A stretch of DNA of 42,414 bases. Source: Hyphomicrobium sp. Lineage in GTDB: Bacteria > Pseudomonadota > Alphaproteobacteria > Rhizobiales > Hyphomicrobiaceae. Within the stretch, counting starts at the first letter, position 1. Every line of letters starts with the position of its first letter. Below, piece after piece: positions 9,088 to 15,526 of the stretch. Below the pieces are notes generated by a model that was not told the origin of the DNA, did no database searches, and saw only the letters and a program-made list of their open reading frames with translations. The DNA lies in NCBI RefSeq assembly GCF_020852195.1, contig NZ_JADZBI010000142.1, positions 1 to 42,414 of the forward strand, in the 5' to 3' direction. The position numbers were made by a program, and so were the translations under genes.

Positions 9088-9183
9088 ATGACGTCCTTCA
9101 ATCCGGTCCCAGGCGCCGAAGCGCCAGGTGCCTTGCCGGTTCAGCCCGTGTCCCTCGCCTCGCGCCGGTGTTGTTGCTGCTGA
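9088..9183 (+). CDS. Candidate cysteine-rich leader peptide (31 aa, ends RRCCCC)
   Basis: Short reading frame with a good ribosome-binding site (AAGGAG, 6 nt before the ATG). The product is mostly proline/alanine/valine-rich and ends in Arg-Arg followed by four consecutive cysteines (codons TGT TGT TGC TGC at 9169-9180) immediately before TGA. Runs of codons for the regulated amino acid just before a stop are typical of attenuation leader peptides. Short upstream frames with C-terminal poly-Cys controlling sulfur genes are known in mycobacteria. Hairpin-forming segments follow at 9192-9258, and a sulfate-binding protein gene lies downstream. The function is inferred: slow decoding when Cys-tRNA is low would change RNA folding. 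It could also be a chance frame. Confidence 0.6.
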   Translation: MTSFNPVPGAEAPGALPVQPVSLASRRCCCC

Positions 9184-9191
9184 TCCCTTCC

Positions 9192-9258
9192 GCGGGCTCC
9201 TGGCGCCCGCCCTGCAACCCGTTTCACCTTCTGCGAGTTAAGCCCGCCGACAGGCGGG
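9192..9258 (+). promoter_or_regulatory. Alternative hairpins after the poly-Cys leader
   Basis: Segment 1, GCGGGC (9192-9197), can pair with GCCCGC at 9205-9210 or with the identical GCCCGC at 9242-9247. GGCGGG at 9253-9258 can pair with CCCGCC at 9243-9248 or with CCCGCC at 9206-9211. The last hairpin abuts the AAAGGA ribosome-binding site (9259-9264) of the next gene. A ribosome stalled on the Cys codons would cover segment 1. This fits a leader-peptide switch on translation or transcription, but the fold was only inspected by eye. Confidence 0.45.
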
Positions 9259-9270
9259 AAAGGACACGTC

Positions 9271-9474
9271 ATGTCAGACGCATACATCATCGAAGTCGCC
9301 GACGAGACCGCCGGCATCGTGGTTCGCCTGGATAGCGAGAAGAGCTACCGCTTCCATGCCTCGCTGCCGCGCTACTATCCGCTCGACGGCAAGATCTTCT
9401 CGGCGCCGCGCGATGCCGAACGCGCCGCGCTTGCCCAGTTCGGACGCCCGAAGCAGAAAGCGAGGGCGGCATGA
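9271..9474 (+). CDS. Conserved-looking small hypothetical protein, 67 aa
   Basis: Cytoplasmic small protein, no signal peptide. It begins MSDAYIIEVADETAGIVVR and contains a YRFHASLPRYYPLDGKIFSAP middle part that looks folded, with a basic C-terminus. AAAGGA lies 6 nt before the ATG. Its position between the poly-Cys leader and a sulfate-binding gene ties it to sulfur metabolism. I recall similar small proteins beside sulfur genes in other alphaproteobacteria but cannot name a family. The function is unknown. A four-base ATGA overlap at its stop could start a 34-codon frame (9471-9575) that I do not call a gene. Confidence 0.65.
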   Translation: MSDAYIIEVADETAGIVVRLDSEKSYRFHASLPRYYPLDGKIFSAPRDAERAALAQFGRPKQKARAA

Positions 9475-9601
9475 TCTTCGCGCGGCCGCGCCGACGCTGG
9501 CCCGACGTCGCGGCTGCGCATCACTGCGCGTTACTTCCTCTCACACCAGATCGGTCACACCACGCATTGCACTGAACACACTCCCTGGACCTCGGCAGTC
9601 A

Positions 9602-9653
9602 CCGGCCGGCGGTTCTCCTCAGGCCGGTTCGCTCTCGCGAGCCGGCCTCTTTT
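9602..9653 (+). terminator. Terminator with competing upstream arm, before sulfate-binding protein 2
   Basis: GGCCGG (9622-9627) with TCGC/GCGA inside pairs with CCGGCC (9642-9647) and is followed by TCTTTT, an intrinsic terminator. The same GGCCGG can instead pair with an upstream CCGGCC at 9602-9607, which would prevent the terminator. This is the layout of a transcription attenuator 50 bp before the gene at 9705. Alternatively it is a plain terminator for the small gene at 9271-9474. Confidence 0.65.
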
Positions 9654-9704
9654 CCAATCACAAGGTTCCATCCTGACGTTCACTTCGAAGAAAAGGGGCA
9701 CATC

Positions 9705-10700
9705 ATGACGACGTTGCGTAATCTCGTTCTCGGCCTGGGGCTTGCCGCCCTGGCTTCGGTCCCGGCGCAAGCCGAAACCTCTCTCCTCAATGCGTCCTAC
9801 GACGTCTCGCGCGAGCTCTACAAAGAGATCAATCCGGCGTTCGTGGCGCACTGGAAGAAGGAGAAGGGCGTCGACGTCACCGTCAACCAGTCGCATGGCG
9901 GCTCGACGAAGCAGGCGAAGTCCGTGGCTGAAGGGCTCGAAGCCGACGTCGTCACGCTCAACCAGGCGACCGACCTCGACTTCCTCGCGGGCAAGGACGT
10001 GATCGACAAGGACTGGAAGAGCAAATTCCCGCACGACGCCGCGCCGTACACCACGACCAGCATCTTCATCGTGCGCCAGGGCAACCCCAAGGGGATCAAG
10101 GACTGGAGCGACCTCGTGAAGCCCGACATCTCGGTCGTCATTCCCAACCCGAAGACGTCCGGCAACGGCCGCTACACGTATCTCGCGGCCTGGGGCTATG
10201 CGCTCGGAAACGACAAGAACGAGGACAAGGCGCGCGAGTTCGTCACCAAGCTGTTTGCCAACGTGCCGGTGTTCGACGGCGGCGGACGCGGCGCCACGAC
10301 GACGTTCACGCAGCGTGACGTCGGCGACGTGCTGGTGACGTTCGAGAACGAGGTGGCCCTGCTCAAGACCGAGTTCGGCGACAAGTTCGACGTCGTGTAT
10401 CCGACGCTCAGCATCGAGGCCGCGCCTCCGGTGGCCATCAACAACATCATCACCGCCAAGCGCGGGTCGCTCGACCTCGCAAAGGGTTACCTCAACTTCC
10501 TGTTCTCTCCGGAAGCGCAGAAGATCATCGCCAAGCAGGGCTTCCGTCCGCGCGATGAGGCGGCATTCGCCGAGGCGAAGCTGCCGGCGATTACGACCTT
10601 CAAGGTCGAGGAGCTGATCGGCCCGTGGGCGGATGCGCAGAAAAAGCACTTCGCGGATGGCGGCATCTACGACCAGATCACCGCGACCAAGAGCAACTAA
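9705..10700 (+). CDS. Sulfate ABC transporter periplasmic substrate-binding protein (copy 2)
   Basis: Second Sbp-family sulfate/thiosulfate-binding protein, 331 aa, with a standard Sec signal peptide cleaved after VPAQA. The hallmarks [59 protein letters not shown] and HFADGGIYDQI are all present, so it looks functional. It differs from copy 1 in signal type (Sec rather than Tat-like), length and much of its surface. It is preceded by a poly-Cys leader and a terminator, which suggests cysteine-dependent control not shared with copy 1. It ends with a strong terminator that separates it from the cysE-encapsulin operon. Confidence 0.95.
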   Translation: MTTLRNLVLGLGLAALASVPAQAETSLLNASYDVSRELYKEINPAFVAHWKKEKGVDVTVNQSHGGSTKQAKSVAEGLEADVVTLNQATDLDFLAGKDVIDKDWKSKFPHDAAPYTTTSIFIVRQGNPKGIKDWSDLVKPDISVVIPNPKTSGNGRYTYLAAWGYALGNDKNEDKAREFVTKLFANVPVFDGGGRGATTTFTQRDVGDVLVTFENEVALLKTEFGDKFDVVYPTLSIEAAPPVAINNIITAKRGSLDLAKGYLNFLFSPEAQKIIAKQGFRPRDEAAFAEAKLPAITTFKVEELIGPWADAQKKHFADGGIYDQITATKSN

Positions 10701-10730
10701 GCCGGTTGCCTGTCACTGAGAAGTCCAAAG

Positions 10731-10762
10731 GCCCGGTCCTGCACGCGCAGGGCCGGGCTTTT
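10731..10762 (+). terminator. Rho-independent terminator after sulfate-binding protein 2
   Basis: Stem GCCCGGTCCTGC / GCAGGGCCGGGC (one G-U pair) with a 4-nt loop, followed by TTTT, about 30 bp past the stop codon. Confidence 0.85.
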
Positions 10763-10773
10763 CGCTGAGCATA

Positions 10774-10799
10774 ATTTGCTCAGCACTTCTTCTTGGTTC
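10774..10799 (+). promoter_or_regulatory. Shared sulfur-regulon motif upstream of the encapsulin operon
   Basis: The box CTTCTTCTTGGTTC (10786-10799) reads in the direction of cysE, about 70 bp before its GTG. The proximal half-site is degenerate. Overlapping it is an inverted repeat GCTGAGC-ATAATTT-GCTCAGC (10764-10784), a possible second operator. Confidence 0.55.
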
Positions 10800-10868
10800 G
10801 TCGTGCGCCGGGCCATTTCTAAGATCGTAGCGCATTGCTCTACCATTTTCATACGAGAGGGCCGTCCC

Positions 10869-11783
10869 GTGAGCTTCAACATCGATCGCGTCGTCAGCTC
10901 TCTCAGAAACGCGCGCAGCGTGCTTCCCCGCACGAAAGACCAGGCGGGGCGCGTGCTCCCCCTGCCGTCACCGCGCATCGTTACAGACGCCGTATCGGAC
11001 CTGACCTCCTCGCTTTTTCCGCGCCGGTTCGGCGGTGCCCGGGCCGCCAGCAACGAGGCGCTCGACTACTTTGTCGGGCACACGCTCGGCAGAGCGCTCG
11101 ATGCGCTCCAGGCGCAAGTGATCCGCGAGCTTGCCTTCACGGCCTCCCTCTCCTCCGAGGGGCTCGTCGATGCGGAGCAGACCGCGCAGTCGATCGTGCA
11201 GGAGTTCGCCGACGGGCTGCCGGCCATTCTCGAGGTGCTCTACACCGACGTCCGCGCGGCCTACGATGGCGATCCGTCAGCGAAAAGCCAGGACGAGGTG
11301 CTGCTCAGCTTTCCCGGCGTGAAGGCCATCATTCATCACCGGCTGGCGCATGCCCTCTATAAGCTCGACCTGCCGATCATTGCCCGCATCATCGCGGAAA
11401 GCTCCCATTCGCAGACCGGCATCGACATCCATCCCGGCGCGGAGGTCGGCGGCAGCTTCTTCATCGACCATGGCACCGGCGTCGTGATCGGAGAGACGGC
11501 GGTGATCGGCGAGCGCGTGCGCCTCTATCAGGCCGTGACGCTCGGCGCGAAACGCTTCTCCGTCGACGAGAGCGGCGCGCTCGTCAAAGGCCAGCCCCGC
11601 CATCCCATCGTCGAGGACGATGTCGTCGTCTATGCGGGCGCCACGATCCTGGGGCGCGTCACCATCGGGCGCGGCTCCGTCATCGGCGGCAACGTCTGGC
11701 TCACCCGCAGCGTGCCGCCCGGCAGCAACATCGTCCAGGCGCAAGCGCGCAGCGACGTGTTCGACAGCGGCGCAGGAATATAA
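10869..11783 (+). CDS. cysE: Serine O-acetyltransferase (CysE/EpsC type)
   Basis: Acetyl-CoA:L-serine O-acetyltransferase, making O-acetylserine, the carbon acceptor for CysK. The product is 304 aa. The N-terminal half is helical. The C-terminal half is the left-handed beta-helix of hexapeptide repeats, with active-site motifs DIHPGAEVG, FIDHGTGVVIGETAVIGE, LYQAVTLGA and RHPIVEDDVVVYAGATILG. The GTG start at 10869 is preferred because GAGAGGG precedes it, whereas the in-frame ATG at 10776 lies inside the upstream regulatory motif. It is the first gene of a cysE, encapsulin, cysteine desulfurase set. Serine acetyltransferases are known neighbours of family 2A encapsulins, so O-acetylserine supply and the compartment are probably linked. 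Confidence 0.92.
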   Translation: MSFNIDRVVSSLRNARSVLPRTKDQAGRVLPLPSPRIVTDAVSDLTSSLFPRRFGGARAASNEALDYFVGHTLGRALDALQAQVIRELAFTASLSSEGLVDAEQTAQSIVQEFADGLPAILEVLYTDVRAAYDGDPSAKSQDEVLLSFPGVKAIIHHRLAHALYKLDLPIIARIIAESSHSQTGIDIHPGAEVGGSFFIDHGTGVVIGETAVIGERVRLYQAVTLGAKRFSVDESGALVKGQPRHPIVEDDVVVYAGATILGRVTIGRGSVIGGNVWLTRSVPPGSNIVQAQARSDVFDSGAGI

Positions 11784-11876
11784 ATCTCTTATTGACATGA
11801 TAGGCGCAATGCGAGATGCGTTTGTCGCCGCCTATGAGGCATTTTATTCTCCAATATAACAGATAATGGGGTTAAC

Positions 11877-12788
11877 ATGGCAGACGACGATCAAACAGCA
11901 TTAGGCGACGTCGCCGCAAGGCAATTAGCCAATGCGACCAAGACCGTCCCGCAAATGCAGAGCATCACCCCGCGGTGGCTTGTGCATTTCCTGAACTGGG
12001 TTCCGGTCGAAGCGGGCATCTACCGCGTCAACCGCGTCAAGGACGAGAGCAGCGTCGAGGTTGCCTGCTCGCTGCGCGACGAGCGCGCGCTTCCCAACAC
12101 CTACGTCGACTATGTCGAGAACCCGCGCGAGTACATGCTCTCGGCGGTCAATACCGTGCTCGACATCCATACTCGCGTGTCGGACCTCTATTCGGTGCCG
12201 CACAACCAGATCAAGGAGCAGCTCCGCCTCACCATCGAGATCGTGAAGGAGCGGCAGGAGAGCGAGCTGATCAACAACAAGGAGTACGGCCTCCTTGCCA
12301 ACGCCGCGGCCTCGCAGAAGATCAAGACGCGCACCGGCGCGCCGACACCCGACGACCTCGACGAGCTAATCGCGCGCGTGTGGAAGGAGCCGGCGTTCTT
12401 CCTCGCGCATCCCCAGGCCATTGCCGCCTTCGGCCGCGAGTGCACGCGGCGCGGCGTGCCGCCGCCGACCCTCACGCTCTTCGGCTCGCCGTTCCTCACC
12501 TGGCGCGGCATCCCGCTCATCCCCTCCGACAAGCTCGAAGTGAAGAGCGGCAAGACCAACATCCTGCTCATCCGCACCGGCGAGTCCAAGCAGGGCGTCG
12601 TCGGCCTCTATCAGCCGGGGCTGCCCGGCGAGCAGAGCAAGGGCCTCTCGGTCCGCTTCATGGGCATCAACCACAAGGCGATCGCCTCCTACCTCGTCTC
12701 GCTCTATTGTTCGCTCGCGGTTCTGACGGACGACGCGCTCGGCGTGCTCGAGGGCGTCGATGTGGGCAAGTACCATGAGTACAAGTGA
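11877..12788 (+). CDS. Family 2A encapsulin shell protein (SrpI-like)
   Basis: Self-assembling HK97-fold shell protein of 303 aa, expected to form an icosahedral nanocompartment. Family 2A features recognised are an extended N-terminal arm, the TPRWLVHFLNWVPVEAGIYRVNRVKD stretch, a helical domain (IKEQLRLTIEIVKERQE), the FLAHPQAIAAFGRECTRRGVPPPT segment, LFGSPFLTWRGIPLIPSDK, and a C-terminal GLYQPGLPGEQSKGLSVRFMGI region. It resembles SrpI of Synechococcus elongatus, whose cargo is a cysteine desulfurase. No cyclic-nucleotide-binding insertion is seen, so it is 2A rather than 2B. It follows cysE by 93 bp of AT-richer DNA and overlaps the desulfurase start by 14 bp, so shell and cargo are probably made together. 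GGGG lies just before the ATG. Confidence 0.9.
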   Translation: MADDDQTALGDVAARQLANATKTVPQMQSITPRWLVHFLNWVPVEAGIYRVNRVKDESSVEVACSLRDERALPNTYVDYVENPREYMLSAVNTVLDIHTRVSDLYSVPHNQIKEQLRLTIEIVKERQESELINNKEYGLLANAAASQKIKTRTGAPTPDDLDELIARVWKEPAFFLAHPQAIAAFGRECTRRGVPPPTLTLFGSPFLTWRGIPLIPSDKLEVKSGKTNILLIRTGESKQGVVGLYQPGLPGEQSKGLSVRFMGINHKAIASYLVSLYCSLAVLTDDALGVLEGVDVGKYHEYK

Positions 12789-14844
12789 CATCCCCAACCC
12801 CGGTCCGGATCCGACGCGGCTCAACCCGTCGCTCGGCGGAGCGGGGCTCAGCCCGCAAGGGATCAGCCCCGGCTACGGGTTGCCGGACGAGGCGTCGCTG
12901 ACACGCCTGGCGAACGAGATCTTCTCGTCTCAGCCCGGAACGCCGGCGGCCGTGCTCCCCGGCATTCCGATCGCCACGCCACCGCACGGGGTGACGCCGG
13001 ACATTCCCAGCACCGAGCCCACGCGGCTCAACCCGTCGCTCGGCGGCATCGGGGTCAGTGCACAGGGACTGAGCCCCGGATACGGACTGCCGGACGAGGC
13101 CTCGCTGACGCGGTTCGCCAGCGAGGCATTCCCGTCGGCGTACGGCTCGCCTGTCGGGTTGCTCCCGGGCGTGCCCGCTCTGCCCGTTGCGGCGCCGCCG
13201 CAGGTGCTGGTGCCGGATGTTCCGCTCACCACGCCTCCGTCACAGGGCACTGCCGTGCCCGGCGTGTCGGCTGTTCCGCTTCCCTACGAAGCGGAGCTCA
13301 AGGCCCTGCTCGGGACGACGGTGCCCCAGCAACAGCCGGAGCACGACATGGAGCTGGTGCCCGACATTCCGCTCCACGGCACGCCGCCGTCGGCGGGAAC
13401 GGTCGCGCAGCCGTCTCCGGTGCCGCTGCCCTATGATGCCGAGCTCAAGGCGTTGCTCGGCACGATCGGCGGGGAGACACGCTTCGCCGATCCGACGAAC
13501 GGCGCCGCCTCGTCCTTCTACTTCCTGAAGGACATCGAGACGGGGCCGAGCGGGATCGGAGTGCCGGGCGCCACGGGGCCGGGGATCCACTCGGAGTTCG
13601 CCTCCGCGCATCCCCCCTTCGACGTCAACGCGATCCGGCGGGACTTCCCGATCCTTTCCGAGCACGTCAACGGGCGGCCACTGGTGTGGCTCGACAATGC
13701 GGCCACCACGCAGAAGCCGAAGGCGGTCATCGACCGGCTGACGCACTTCTACGAGCACGAGAACTCGAACATCCACCGTGCGGCGCACGAGCTGGCCGCG
13801 CGGTCGACTGACGCCTATGAAGGGGCGCGCCAGAAGGTGCAACGCTTCCTCAATGCGCCGTCGGTGGACGAGGTCGTGTTCACGCGGGGTACCACGGAGT
13901 CCATCAACCTCGTGGCCGCCACGTTCGGCCTCAAGCATGTGGGCGAGGGCGACGAGATCGTCATCACGCATCTCGAGCATCACGCCAACATCGTGCCGTG
14001 GCAGCAGCTCGCCCTCGCCAAGGGCGCGAAGCTCCGCGTAGCACCGGTGGACGACCGCGGCGTGGTGCTGCTCGAAGAATACGGCAAGCTCCTCAACGGG
14101 CGGACCAAGCTGGTCTCGTTCACTCAGGTCTCGAACGCCCTCGGCACCGTCACGCCCGCCAAGGAAATGGTGGAGATGGCGAAGCGGATCGGTGCGACCG
14201 TGGTCGTGGACGGGGCGCAATCGGTCTCGCACATGAAGGTGGACGTGCAGGACCTCGGCGCGGACTTCTTCGTGTTCTCCGGCCACAAGCTGTTCGGGCC
14301 GACGGGGATCGGCGTGCTGTGGGGCAGGAAGGATCTGCTCGACAGCCTGCCGCCCTACCAGACCGGCGGCAACATGATCCAGGACGTGACGCTGGAGCGG
14401 AGCATCTTTCACAATGCTCCGAACCGCTTCGAGGCCGGAACAGGCAACATCGCCGACGCGGTGGGGCTTGGCGCGGCGATCGACTACGTGGAGCGGATCG
14501 GGCTCGAGAACATCTCGCGCTACGAGCACGGGCTGATCGTCTATGCGACCAAGCACCTGCTCGAGGTGCCCGGCCTCACGATCATCGGCACGGCGCCGGA
14601 GAAGGCGGGCGTGATCTCGCTCATCCTCAAGGGCGTGCCGAGCGAGGAGGTCGGCGGGCGGCTCAACAAGTACGGCATCGCCGTGCGCTCGGGCCACCAC
14701 TGCGCACAGCCGATCCTGCGCCGCTTCGGACAGGAGACGACGGTGCGCCCCTCGTTCGCGTTCTACAACACCTGCGGCGAGATCGACCTCCTGGTCGCGG
14801 CGCTGCGGGAGATCCAGCGCGACGCGGGGCAGTCGTACCTCTGA
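12775..14844 (+). CDS. Encapsulin-cargo cysteine desulfurase with repeat-rich N-terminal extension
   Basis: PLP-dependent SufS-type (group II) cysteine desulfurase, 689 aa, releasing sulfur from cysteine as enzyme persulfide. The catalytic domain spans about 282-689. It has LDNAATTQKP, the HLEHHANI histidine near 402, VVDGAQS with Asp479, the PLP lysine K505 in SGHKLFG, and the persulfide cysteine C643 in RSGHHCAQP. The first 280 residues are a proline/glycine/serine-rich, presumably disordered extension with two pairs of repeats (14-50/83-119 and 146-181/195-230). Family 2A cargo desulfurases carry such an extension as the encapsulation signal. MSTSDIP at 12775 is chosen, inside the end of the shell gene; the upstream in-frame start at 12760 adds five residues. 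Confidence 0.93.
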   Translation: MSTSDIPNPGPDPTRLNPSLGGAGLSPQGISPGYGLPDEASLTRLANEIFSSQPGTPAAVLPGIPIATPPHGVTPDIPSTEPTRLNPSLGGIGVSAQGLSPGYGLPDEASLTRFASEAFPSAYGSPVGLLPGVPALPVAAPPQVLVPDVPLTTPPSQGTAVPGVSAVPLPYEAELKALLGTTVPQQQPEHDMELVPDIPLHGTPPSAGTVAQPSPVPLPYDAELKALLGTIGGETRFADPTNGAASSFYFLKDIETGPSGIGVPGATGPGIHSEFASAHPPFDVNAIRRDFPILSEHVNGRPLVWLDNAATTQKPKAVIDRLTHFYEHENSNIHRAAHELAARSTDAYEGARQKVQRFLNAPSVDEVVFTRGTTESINLVAATFGLKHVGEGDEIVITHLEHHANIVPWQQLALAKGAKLRVAPVDDRGVVLLEEYGKLLNGRTKLVSFTQVSNALGTVTPAKEMVEMAKRIGATVVVDGAQSVSHMKVDVQDLGADFFVFSGHKLFGPTGIGVLWGRKDLLDSLPPYQTGGNMIQDVTLERSIFHNAPNRFEAGTGNIADAVGLGAAIDYVERIGLENISRYEHGLIVYATKHLLEVPGLTIIGTAPEKAGVISLILKGVPSEEVGGRLNKYGIAVRSGHHCAQPILRRFGQETTVRPSFAFYNTCGEIDLLVAALREIQRDAGQSYL
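12814..13131 (+). repeat. Protein-level tandem repeat A in cargo extension (two copies)
   Basis: Residues 14-50 (12814-12924) and 83-119 (13021-13131) are near-identical, both starting TRLNPSLGG and containing SPGYGLPDEASLTR before a hydrophobic end. The spacing is 69 residues. They are candidate shell-docking peptides. Confidence 0.9.
13210..13464 (+). repeat. Protein-level repeat B in cargo extension (two copies)
   Basis: Residues 146-181 (13210-13317) and 195-230 (13357-13464) share VPDxPL at the start and VPLPYxAELKALLGT at the end, with a period of 49 residues. They are different from repeat A, so the extension carries two kinds of short motif. Confidence 0.9.
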
Positions 14845-14864
14845 TCGCACGCTGACGACGACCG

Positions 14865-14904
14865 AAGCGGCGGCCTCACGTCCCTGAGGCCGCCGCTTCT
14901 TTTT
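14865..14904 (+). terminator. Strong terminator of the encapsulin operon
   Basis: Perfect 14-bp stem AAGCGGCGGCCTCA/TGAGGCCGCCGCTT with a 6-nt loop, followed by CTTTTT. It overlaps the 3' end of the convergent DUF4326 gene, whose last codons are part of the stem. Confidence 0.9.
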
Positions 14905-15286
14905 CGTCCCCTGCTCCGGGGCGGGGATTTGCTCGCGTGCGCGCGCTCTCCACGCCATCCTCGTTGGCGAGGACGAGGAGGATATCGGCGTGGCACGGTT
15001 CGTCCGGCTTGCACCAGCAGGCGAGGTTCTTGCCCTTGAGCTCGTGCAAGCGCTCCCTGAGCAAGGTCATGCCCTTGAGCGACGTCGTCAGCCACTGGGC
15101 GTAGGCGTCCACGGCCCACGCCCGGCCGAGATAGCGCTGATGATCGAAGGGAAACGGATTTCCCCACTTGCTGCCACGGCCCACGTAGACCGTGTTCGGC
15201 GGCAGGCGCCAACCCTTCCTCGCCTTGCGCTGAATGCGTCGCGGATCCGCCACCTGTGCCCCCGACCGACTTACCAGTCTCTTCAT
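14876..15286 (-). CDS. DUF4326 domain protein
   Basis: Small protein of 136 aa from MKRLVSRSGA (an in-frame ATG at 15370 would give 164 aa). The DUF4326 signature is clear: PRRIQRKARKGWRLPPNTVYVGR, then GSKWGNPF, and LKGKNLACWCKPDEPCHADILL with conserved cysteines and histidine. The domain occurs in phage and bacterial proteins, and its biochemical role is not established. It converges on the encapsulin operon, and its C-terminal codons form part of the operon terminator. No link to sulfur metabolism can be shown. Neither start has a strong ribosome-binding site. Confidence 0.75.
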   Translation of the reverse strand: MKRLVSRSGAQVADPRRIQRKARKGWRLPPNTVYVGRGSKWGNPFPFDHQRYLGRAWAVDAYAQWLTTSLKGMTLLRERLHELKGKNLACWCKPDEPCHADILLVLANEDGVESARTRANPRPGAGDEKEAAASGT

Positions 15287-15526
15287 AACACGGATGCGCT
15301 GTCCTACGCCCAACGTAGCGAGGCCGTACGAAGTAGGTTTGACGCCGATGACAGTTCCATCCAGCCACATGATTCGGTTGTTAGGGAAGCCTCGTGCCGA
15401 CCGCGGCGGCGAGGCTTGACCGCGTCAAACATGACGCTACGCTGTGGTGGAATTGCACGCCAAGCGTAACGACAGGATGCGCCTTTTCAACACCGTTTCC
15501 ACGCCAACTGACGACTGAGGCAAACG

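Noticed and set aside
9471..9575. 34-codon frame starting in the stop of the 67-aa small protein (ATGA overlap)
   Set aside because: Its own ribosome-binding site is absent and the product (Arg/Pro/His-rich) shows nothing recognisable; coupling is possible but unsupported.
11792..11820. TTGACA as a possible internal promoter before the encapsulin gene
   Set aside because: No acceptable -10 box at 16-18 bp; the AT-rich gap is better read as an intra-operon spacer.
13240..14958. 572-codon reverse frame over the desulfurase gene
   Set aside because: Antisense to the catalytic domain; Arg/His/Leu-rich composition is typical of antisense GC-rich frames.
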